Shown here piece by piece: positions 1 through 4,809 of a DNA stretch of 5,148 nucleotides. The DNA lies in contig JBQTHI010000024.1 in assembly GCA_052390035.1 (NCBI GenBank), positions 1-5,148 of the forward strand, read 5' to 3'. The DNA is from JBQTHI01 sp052390035 (GTDB lineage Bacteria; Actinomycetota; Acidimicrobiia; Spongiisociales; ZC4RG35). Position 1 is the stretch's first letter, and each line of letters opens with the position of its first letter. A program made the position numbers and the translations under genes. Under the pieces are notes generated by a model. That model saw only the letters and a list, made by a program, of their open reading frames with translations, made no database searches and was not told the origin of the DNA.

Positions 1-7
1 CCCGGTT

Positions 8-13
8 TACGCT
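8..13 (+). promoter_or_regulatory. Candidate -10 hexamer (TACGCT) for leaderless pgpA
   Basis: TACGCT fits the actinobacterial -10 pattern TANNNT and ends 8 bases before the pgpA ATG at 22. That spacing would place the transcription start at or next to the start codon, giving a leaderless mRNA. No Shine-Dalgarno sequence is visible before that ATG, which agrees with this reading. Any -35 element would lie outside the window, so the call rests on six bases and their spacing only. Confidence 0.3.
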
Positions 14-21
14 CACCGTCG

Positions 22-477
22 ATGGCCCGAATGATCGCCTCGTTTTTCGGGAGCGGCCTCCTCCTCCGAGCGTGGCGAGGGTCGGACCAAGGCTCCGGCA
101 CGATTGGTTCGGTCCTGGCGGTAGTCATCGCGCTGGGGATTCCACCGTGGTGGGGGCGGCTCATCGCCCTCGCCGTCACCTCGGCCTTGGGAATGTGGGC
201 CATCGGACAGCTGACCCTCGACGAACCGGACCCGGGTTGGATCGTCGTCGACGAAGCGGCCGGAGTCTTCCTCGCCACCTTGGGCTTATCCCCCCCGGCG
301 GTGGCGGTCGGGTTCGTTGTCTTCCGGGCGGCCGACATCGCCAAACGCTGGTTTCCTGGGGTTCGGCAGGCTGAAAGGATCGGAGGAGCGGCCGGGATCA
401 TGTCCGACGACCTGGTAGCCGGGCTATATGCACTGGCCGCCGGTTGGCTGTTTCAGGCCGTGTTACTGGCTGGCTAA
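22..477 (+). CDS. pgpA: Phosphatidylglycerophosphatase A (PgpA family)
   Basis: Membrane phosphatase that removes the phosphate from phosphatidylglycerol phosphate, the last step of phosphatidylglycerol synthesis. The 151-residue protein carries the family motifs in order: FGSG (9-12) and GSGTIGS (24-30) in the first loop, DPGWIVVDEAAG (70-81) with acidic D77-E78, FRAADIAKRWFPG (101-113) with D105 and K108, and GGAAGIMSDDLVAGLYA (121-137) with D129-D130. Hydrophobic stretches near 29-62, 80-101 and 131-150 fit a small integral membrane protein. The family's usual PGT after the first motif reads GSGT here, behind a short RAWRGSDQ insert. The frame is open to the window edge, so an upstream start is possible; ATG 22 is preferred because of the -10 at 8-13, but ATG 31 (an ATGA overlap with another frame) is also credible. 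It converges on serA. Confidence 0.9.
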   Translation: MARMIASFFGSGLLLRAWRGSDQGSGTIGSVLAVVIALGIPPWWGRLIALAVTSALGMWAIGQLTLDEPDPGWIVVDEAAGVFLATLGLSPPAVAVGFVVFRAADIAKRWFPGVRQAERIGGAAGIMSDDLVAGLYALAAGWLFQAVLLAG

Positions 478-489
478 CCCCCCGGCGAC

Positions 490-2085
490 CTAGGGTCGAC
501 CTTCTACCTCGACATAGCGCGCCTCTTCCACCCCCGGCACCAGCCTCAACTTGGCGACCTGATCCTCGCTCAGAGGTGAGTCGAGGTTCAGTCCCATCAT
601 CGCCGCCTCACCACTGGTCCGCGATCGCCCTACCACCATGTTGGCGATATTCACTGCGGCGTCGCCGAGGAATGAACCAACCCGGCCAATCATCCCGGGA
701 ACATCGGCGTTGCGGACAATCAGCAGGTGGGGCGAGATCGGCAGCTCGACATCGTGCCCGAGGATCTCGACCAGCATCGGGCCCTTCCGGGAGCGGGTGG
801 CACCAACCGACACTTCCTGGCCCCCGACGACCCCCGACACCTCCAAGACCGAGACATACTCCGGGCTGTGCTCGGTTGCTTCCAGAAGGAGCCCAATTCC
901 CTTCTCGGCGGCGAGGTTGGACACGTTGACAAAAGAAACCGGTTCCGACAGCACCGAGCCCAACGCCCCTTTGAGGACCGCCAGGCCCAAGGGACGGACC
1001 TCGGCGGCACCGAGACGTCCCCGGGCCGCCACCCGCAGCTCGGCGGGCATTCCCCCGGCTAGTCCGATGAAGACCCTTCCAAGCTGTTCCGCCACCGGTA
1101 AGAAGAGCCGAACGTCGGCGGGGACCTCCCGTCCCATGTCGACGTTGACCGCGGTCAGGACGAGCTCGCCGCGCAAGGCGGCGGCCACCGCTTCGGCCAC
1201 TTGGGTCCCGGCCTTGTCTTGGGCTTCAACCGTCGACGCCCCCAGGTGCGGGGTCAACACGACCTGCGGCAGCTCGAAAAAGGGGCTCTCGGTGAGCGGC
1301 TCGTGGACAAACACGTCGAGCGCGGCGCCCGCAACTTTCCCCGCCCGGACAGCTTCGGCAAGCGCCAGCTCGTCGACAATCCCACCCCGGGAGGTATTAA
1401 CGATGCGCACTCCAGGCTTACACAGGGCAAGGGTCTCCTTGCCAATGATGCCTTCGGTTTCGGTCGTAAGCGGCAGGTGGATGGAGATGAAATCGGATTC
1501 GGTCAACAGGTGACCGAGGTCGACCATTTGCACACCCGAGCGCCGTGCCCGTTCGGCTGGCACGAACGGGTCGTGAGCAATCACTCTCATGCCAAAGGCC
1601 GCCGCCCGACCGGCGACGAGGGTGCCGATCCGCCCCAATCCGATGACCCCGAGCGTCTTCCCGTGCAATTCCACTCCCTGGAAACCCTTCCGGTCCCATA
1701 CGCCAGCCCGGGTGCGAGCATCGGCTTGGGGTATCTGGCGGGCCTGAGCTAGGAGCAACGCAAGGGCATGTTCGGCGGCGCTAATCGTGTTCGCCTGAGG
1801 AGCGTTGACCACCAGCACCCCGCGGCGGGTCGCCGCCTCGACATCGATGTTGTCGACCCCGATGCCGGCCCTTCCTACCACCTTCAATTTGGGGGCGGCT
1901 TCGATCAGGTCGGCGTCCACCTTCGTCGCCGATCGAACCACCAAGCCGACGGCGTCTCTCAGCGCTCCGAGGAGGGCGGGCCGTCCCCACCCGGAGGCGT
2001 CGACCACCTCGGCGACCAGTGCCAACGCGTCGATTCCCGCCGGGGCCAGAGCCTCGGCCACCACCACCATCGGTTTCAAGGTCAT
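490..2085 (-). CDS. serA: D-3-phosphoglycerate dehydrogenase, long form with ASB and ACT domains
   Basis: Cytosolic NAD-dependent enzyme oxidising 3-phosphoglycerate to 3-phosphohydroxypyruvate, the first committed step of serine synthesis. Numbered from ATG 2085 (531 residues, close to the roughly 528 of the M. tuberculosis enzyme), it has a split catalytic domain with RSATKVDADLI (51-61) and GRAGIGVDNID (71-81), the NAD-binding GLGRIG (149-154), and the catalytic Arg233 (TSRGG), Glu262 (FVHEP) and His280 (TPHLGAS). An ASB domain spans about 325-440, and an ACT domain about 450-526 contains DVPGMIG (461-467) and Asn479. Serine feedback inhibition is therefore likely. One serine-contact position that is Tyr in the tuberculosis enzyme (as I recall it) is Asn459 here. 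Start choice is uncertain: ATG 2085 aligns best with homologues; ATG 2070 and TTG 2127 (AAAGG seven bases upstream, 545 residues) are alternatives. Confidence 0.93.
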   Translation of the reverse strand: MTLKPMVVVAEALAPAGIDALALVAEVVDASGWGRPALLGALRDAVGLVVRSATKVDADLIEAAPKLKVVGRAGIGVDNIDVEAATRRGVLVVNAPQANTISAAEHALALLLAQARQIPQADARTRAGVWDRKGFQGVELHGKTLGVIGLGRIGTLVAGRAAAFGMRVIAHDPFVPAERARRSGVQMVDLGHLLTESDFISIHLPLTTETEGIIGKETLALCKPGVRIVNTSRGGIVDELALAEAVRAGKVAGAALDVFVHEPLTESPFFELPQVVLTPHLGASTVEAQDKAGTQVAEAVAAALRGELVLTAVNVDMGREVPADVRLFLPVAEQLGRVFIGLAGGMPAELRVAARGRLGAAEVRPLGLAVLKGALGSVLSEPVSFVNVSNLAAEKGIGLLLEATEHSPEYVSVLEVSGVVGGQEVSVGATRSRKGPMLVEILGHDVELPISPHLLIVRNADVPGMIGRVGSFLGDAAVNIANMVVGRSRTSGEAAMMGLNLDSPLSEDQVAKLRLVPGVEEARYVEVEGRP

Positions 2086-2139
2086 ATCCGTCGGTCGGAG
2101 TTTCGCCGGAGCGAGACCAACCGACAAGACGAGGCCTTT

Positions 2140-2163
2140 CGGTCCACTCCGAGGAGTGAACCG
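2140..2163. repeat. Imperfect inverted repeat (possible operator) between serA and usp
   Basis: Two 11-base arms (CGGTCCACTCC and GGAGTGAACCG) flank a GA centre; ten of eleven pairs are complementary, with the only mismatch at 2144/2159. The inner six pairs (CACTCC/GGAGTG) are perfect. The dyad sits in the divergent region and covers about -47 to -24 of the inferred usp transcription start, so a bound dimeric repressor or activator could act on usp and, facing the other way, on serA. If it is transcribed on the serA side it could instead fold as a hairpin in the leader. No regulator gene in the window identifies a ligand. Confidence 0.4.
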
Positions 2164-2173
2164 TATGCCCGTC

Positions 2174-2179
2174 TAGGCT
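2174..2179 (+). promoter_or_regulatory. Candidate -10 hexamer (TAGGCT) for leaderless usp
   Basis: TAGGCT matches the TANNNT actinobacterial -10 pattern and ends 7 bases before the GTG at 2187, so transcription would start at the start codon. No Shine-Dalgarno sequence precedes the GTG. No good TTGACA-like -35 is visible at 16-18 bases upstream; that interval is occupied by the inverted repeat, which may mean an activator or an alternative sigma factor is used. Confidence 0.5.
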
Positions 2180-2186
2180 CGCGGCT

Positions 2187-2627
2187 GTGGAATGGTCACC
2201 GGCTGTCATCGTCGCCGCCGTCGACGGCTCGGAACAGAGCGACCGAGCGGCGGCCCTGGCCGCCTCCTTGGCCCGCAGCTACCGGGCCCGGCTGGTGCTG
2301 GTCACCGTGGTCCGGCCCCCGGAGGGCTGGTGGGGAGTCACCGGTGAGCCACCCACTCCGACCGCCCTGGCCGATGCCCTGGTCGAAGGCCAGCAGGAGG
2401 TGCTGACCGCCACCGAGAGTCAACTGGACCTCGAAGGCATCGAGTACACCACCGTCGAAGAACTGGGCGATCCCACCACGATGATCCTGGCGGTCTGCGA
2501 ACGCGAGCGGGCCGATTTGGCTTTGGTGGGCCGGCGAGGAGCCGGAGTGGTCGAGCGAATGGTGATCGGATCGGTGGCAGATCGGCTGGCCCATCACGCT
2601 CCCTGCCCATTGATCATCGTTCCGTGA
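2187..2627 (+). CDS. Universal stress protein, UspA family (ATP-binding type)
   Basis: Small cytoplasmic single-domain protein of 146 residues, the usual length for a one-domain member of the family. Beta-1 with its nucleotide-contacting Asp appears as VIVAAVDGSEQS (7-18). The ATP-binding signature G-2x-G-9x-G-S is complete: G115-RR-G118, nine residues, G128-S129, followed by the typical ending ADRLAHHAPCPLIIVP. This places it with the ATP-binding group rather than the UspA-like group that lacks the motif. Such proteins aid survival under starvation, hypoxia or oxidative stress; the specific trigger cannot be read here. The GTG start is chosen because the -10 hexamer TAGGCT lies 7 bases before it and the beta-1 strand follows at once. 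Its TGA overlaps the GTG of a thioesterase-like fragment in the arrangement GTGA, suggesting the two were once translated together. Confidence 0.93.
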   Translation: MEWSPAVIVAAVDGSEQSDRAAALAASLARSYRARLVLVTVVRPPEGWWGVTGEPPTPTALADALVEGQQEVLTATESQLDLEGIEYTTVEELGDPTTMILAVCERERADLALVGRRGAGVVERMVIGSVADRLAHHAPCPLIIVP

Positions 2628-2731
2628 GCTATCGCTTCGACGAGGACACCGCAATCGTGGCCGACGGCGATGGTCGCTTCAGGGGATCGATCACCGATCA
2701 CTGGAGCATCGGTGGCCGCCCCAGCGGCGCT
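2624..2731 (+). pseudogene. Truncated 5' remnant of a TesB-like acyl-CoA thioesterase gene
   Basis: From the GTG at 2624, which overlaps the usp stop as GTGA, the frame reads MSYRFDEDTAIVADGD, then GRFRGSITDHWSIGGRPSGA. This resembles the amino terminus of TesB-like thioesterases (Pfam 4HBT_3 type), which run F-x-x-x-T, a DG turn, then W-x-IGG-x-P-x-G-GY-L. The likeness stops after about 36 codons, just where GGYLxAL should begin; the frame then gives unrelated residues to a stop at 2825-2827, mostly antisense to the oxidoreductase gene. The +1 frame after 2726 gives AALARV, which could be a shifted piece of the lost helix, but this is speculative. A full protein would be some 260-280 residues. 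I infer a deletion or rearrangement joined this fragment to the end of the minus-strand operon. Homology is from memory of the family. Confidence 0.5.
2692..2714. terminator. Hairpin in the convergent usp / oxidoreductase gap (weak terminator candidate)
   Basis: CACCGAT (2692-2698) and ATCGGTG (2708-2714) are perfect 7-base arms around a 9-base loop, with one further T-G wobble pair outside. The hairpin lies between two converging genes, so it could help end transcripts from either side. Neither strand has a T-run after the stem, so it is not a standard intrinsic terminator. It also lies inside the thioesterase-like coding remnant and may be chance. Confidence 0.22.
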
Positions 2732-2754
2732 CGCCCGGGTTCCCGTCTCGACGA

Positions 2755-3732
2755 TCAGAGCGCTGGAACCACCTTGTGGGCGAATCGCTCCAGTCCACTG
2801 CGGTCGTATGCCACCTCGCCCATATAGATGACTATGTAGTCCAACCCGGCGTCGACCCAGGGCCGGAGCTGAGTCGCCAGTTGCTCGGGGGTACCGGCCA
2901 GCTGGGTATAGCCCTTCACCGCCCGTTCCAGCCTCTCCCCATCGATGTGGCGACCGAGGCGGTCCCGCAGCCAGGCGATGCGGTCGGCGACCGCCGCCTC
3001 GGTCTCCTCGCAGATCACGAAAAAGTTGGCCGAACGAACGATTTCGTCGAAGTCCCTTCCGACTTCTTTGCAATGGGCGGCAAGCACCTCCGACTTGTGG
3101 ACGAAGTTGTCCAGAGTGAGACCGAAGTTGGAGTACGACGCCTTCTCGGCGGCGATGCGCAGGGTGAGCTGTTCGCCGCCTCCGGCCACCCAGAACGGGA
3201 TGTGGGGGCTCTGCACGGGCTTGGGCTGACAGATCGCTCCCCGCAGTTGGTAGTGCTTACCGTCGAAATGCACCTCGTCTTCGGTCCACATGCGCCGCAT
3301 GATCTCGATCGCCTCGCCCAGCTGGCCGATGCGCACCGAAGGCCGGGGAAAGTCATACCCGTAGCCAAGAAACTCTTCCTCGTGCCAGCCCGCTCCTATC
3401 CCCATCTCCACCCGCCCACCAGAGAGTACGTCCACGGTGGCCGCCACCTTGGCGAGGTAGGCGGGCGGGCGGTAGCCATTGCAGGTGCACATCTGACCGA
3501 GCCGGACCGAGGTGGTGGTCACCGCCAGGGCCCCCATGAGCGTCCACGCCTCATGGGTGGCCTCCTGGGTGGTTACCGGGACGGTGTGAAAATGGTCGTA
3601 TACCCACACCGATTCGTATCCGGCGACCTCCGCCGCCACCGCCACGTCGCGCATTACGGGCCACTGCTGTTCGCTCGGCACGCCCATCAGATCGAGGCGC
3701 CAACCTTGAGGAATGAAGACCCCGGCTCTCAT
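2755..3732 (-). CDS. LLM-class F420-dependent oxidoreductase, Rv1855c-like (TIGR03560 type)
   Basis: Predicted cytoplasmic TIM-barrel flavin/deazaflavin oxidoreductase of the luciferase-like monooxygenase superfamily, expected to transfer hydride to or from F420; the organic substrate is unknown. The 325-residue protein has the subfamily's hallmark segments: MRAGVFIPQGWRLDL (1-15), YDHFHTVP (45-52), EATHEAWTLMGALA (57-70), VRLGQMCTCNGYRPPAYLAK (76-95), VDVLSGGRVEMGIGAGWHEEE (100-120, a strongly conserved barrel segment), YGYDFP (124-129) and PFWVAGGGE (179-187). ATG 3732 is chosen because family members begin exactly with this M-R-x-GVF strand. A GAGGA lies 13 bases upstream, rather far for a Shine-Dalgarno site. 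The start is 32 bases after the methyltransferase stop on the same strand, so co-transcription is likely. A CofC/FbiD-like gene 1.1 kb away fits F420 use. Confidence 0.92.
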   Translation of the reverse strand: MRAGVFIPQGWRLDLMGVPSEQQWPVMRDVAVAAEVAGYESVWVYDHFHTVPVTTQEATHEAWTLMGALAVTTTSVRLGQMCTCNGYRPPAYLAKVAATVDVLSGGRVEMGIGAGWHEEEFLGYGYDFPRPSVRIGQLGEAIEIMRRMWTEDEVHFDGKHYQLRGAICQPKPVQSPHIPFWVAGGGEQLTLRIAAEKASYSNFGLTLDNFVHKSEVLAAHCKEVGRDFDEIVRSANFFVICEETEAAVADRIAWLRDRLGRHIDGERLERAVKGYTQLAGTPEQLATQLRPWVDAGLDYIVIYMGEVAYDRSGLERFAHKVVPAL

Positions 3733-3745
3733 CTGCGGATCGTAT

Positions 3746-3750
3746 TCCTC
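3746..3750 (-). promoter_or_regulatory. Possible ribosome binding site (GAGGA) for the F420 oxidoreductase
   Basis: GAGGA on the minus strand lies in the 32-base space between the methyltransferase stop and the ATG at 3732. The 13-base spacing is longer than ideal, so initiation may also depend on translation of the upstream gene. Confidence 0.3.
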
Positions 3751-3764
3751 GGGAGCGTCCGCCG

Positions 3765-4754
3765 CTAATGAACCTTGGTTCCCTCCAGCGACCAGAACGT
3801 CGTCCCGTAGGTAGAGATGATCTGACCGAGAAGGATGCTCCTTTCGGCTGGCACGGCTGACTCCTCCCATCGATGCCGAAGCTGACGGAAACGACCGATC
3901 TCCTCGCCGCCTCGCCGACGAACCGCCTCGGCGAGCCGGAGAGCACCGGCGGTTTGAAAGCTTTCCAACTCGGTCTCCAGCTCGTCGAAGGACTCTGAGA
4001 TCTCCGCCATCTTCTGCTCGGGGTCGACTGCCGCCGGCAATAGCCGCAAAGCTATCCCGGCCGCTGAGAAGATCTGCAGGTAATAGTCGATTGGCGCGTA
4101 GTGCTCGACGCCGTAGCGGTCGTGATAGTGGAGACGCCACAGCTGCTCGGCCGGCTCTCGGCCGAGCAGGGTCAAGCCGAAAAGGCCATAGTGACCGTCG
4201 CGCCGCATGAACTCGACGGCTGAGCCGTTGGGGATCTCTAGATAGACCCTGCCGCCGGGTTTCATAAGTGCGGCGAGATTCTGGGCGCACCGGACAGGAT
4301 CGGCCACGTGCTCGATAACGTCGTTGCAGAGGACGACGTCGAAGGTCCCCCAACGATCGACCACACCCGAAGCGGTGATGTCCTCCTCGGCCAGGCGCCC
4401 GCGGACCCCATGATCGGCCAGCTGCAGCCTGGCCAGGTCGAGCAGGCCGGGATCGATGTCGATCCCAACGACGGAAGCCGCCCCCGCCTCGGCGGCCGCC
4501 ACCAGAAAACCTCCGTAGGCACAGCCGACGTCCATCACGCCTCGGTTCCGAAAGACGCGAGGCCCGCCCATGGCCGAGACTGCGTACCGTCCCCGTTCCA
4601 CAGACGAGAGGCTGAAGTCGAGCCACATTTGGACGATGGGATCGTCCACTTTGTCGGTGACCACCCCGTAGCGGTGTAGCACTGCCCGACGGAAGCTGTC
4701 GCCGACCGTTCGGCGCCGGAGCCTCCTGATGCGGGAAGGCAGGTTCACCGGCAC
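3765..4754 (-). CDS. Class I SAM-dependent methyltransferase (Methyltransf_23/UbiG-like), substrate unknown
   Basis: A 329-residue protein with a Rossmann-type SAM-binding core in the middle. Motif I is MDVGCAYGGFL (74-84). The acidic end of strand 2 is GIDID (97-101), with D99 likely binding the ribose hydroxyls. EEDI (123-126) fits the adenine-contact turn. FDVVLCNDVIEHVADP (138-153) and LMKPGGRVYLEIPNG (163-177) are the post-motif segments typical of UbiG-like enzymes. The first 28 residues carry nine arginines (RIRRLRRR at 8-15), and the tail from about 240 is charged and helical, possibly coiled coil; both lie outside the core. A tyrosine-rich stretch (210-225) may shape the substrate pocket. 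GTG 4754 starts the longest frame; GTG 4748 is a fair alternative because TAGCGT lies nine bases before it. First gene of a likely two-gene operon with the F420 oxidoreductase. Confidence 0.87.
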   Translation of the reverse strand: MPVNLPSRIRRLRRRTVGDSFRRAVLHRYGVVTDKVDDPIVQMWLDFSLSSVERGRYAVSAMGGPRVFRNRGVMDVGCAYGGFLVAAAEAGAASVVGIDIDPGLLDLARLQLADHGVRGRLAEEDITASGVVDRWGTFDVVLCNDVIEHVADPVRCAQNLAALMKPGGRVYLEIPNGSAVEFMRRDGHYGLFGLTLLGREPAEQLWRLHYHDRYGVEHYAPIDYYLQIFSAAGIALRLLPAAVDPEQKMAEISESFDELETELESFQTAGALRLAEAVRRRGGEEIGRFRQLRHRWEESAVPAERSILLGQIISTYGTTFWSLEGTKVH

Positions 4755-4757
4755 GCG

Positions 4758-4763
4758 ACGCTA
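4758..4763 (-). promoter_or_regulatory. Candidate -10 hexamer (TAGCGT) for the methyltransferase-oxidoreductase operon
   Basis: On the minus strand TAGCGT fits TANNNT. It ends 3 bases before GTG 4754, too close for a leaderless start there, and 9 bases before the in-frame GTG 4748, which would be nearer to a workable leaderless arrangement. No recognisable -35 is seen. The 55-base divergent gap must contain the promoters of both this operon and the cofC-like gene. Confidence 0.22.
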
Positions 4764-4809
4764 GCGATTACCTTGCGGAGGACCGAGGTCGCTGCCATCT
4801 TCACGGCCA

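Noticed and set aside
72..374. Alternative plus-strand frame inside pgpA, open from the window edge
   Set aside because: The opening residues look protein-like, but the rest is Arg/Gly/Pro-rich and overlaps the motif-bearing PgpA frame.
431..489. Possible terminator stem between GCCGGTTGGC and the GC-rich run after pgpA
   Set aside because: The arms pair only with several mismatches and there is no T-run.
638..1513. Long open frame of 291 codons on the plus strand opposite serA
   Set aside because: It is antisense to clear SerA catalytic and regulatory motifs, is rich in Ser/Thr/Pro/Arg without domain structure, and is explained by high GC content.
2776..3768. 330-codon open frame on the plus strand opposite the F420 oxidoreductase
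   Set aside because: It mirrors a gene with a near complete set of family motifs and has no recognisable motifs of its own.
3733..4626. In-frame upstream extension of the oxidoreductase by 298 codons
   Set aside because: The extension is arginine-rich and lies out of frame over the methyltransferase, whose SAM motifs are unambiguous; oxidoreductase homologues begin at the ATG at 3732.
4773..4801. TTGCGG - 17 bases - CATCTT as a promoter for the cofC-like gene, ending 8 bases before the ATG
   Set aside because: Spacing is right, but each hexamer matches the consensus at only about three positions and it breaks the TANNNT pattern seen elsewhere in the window.
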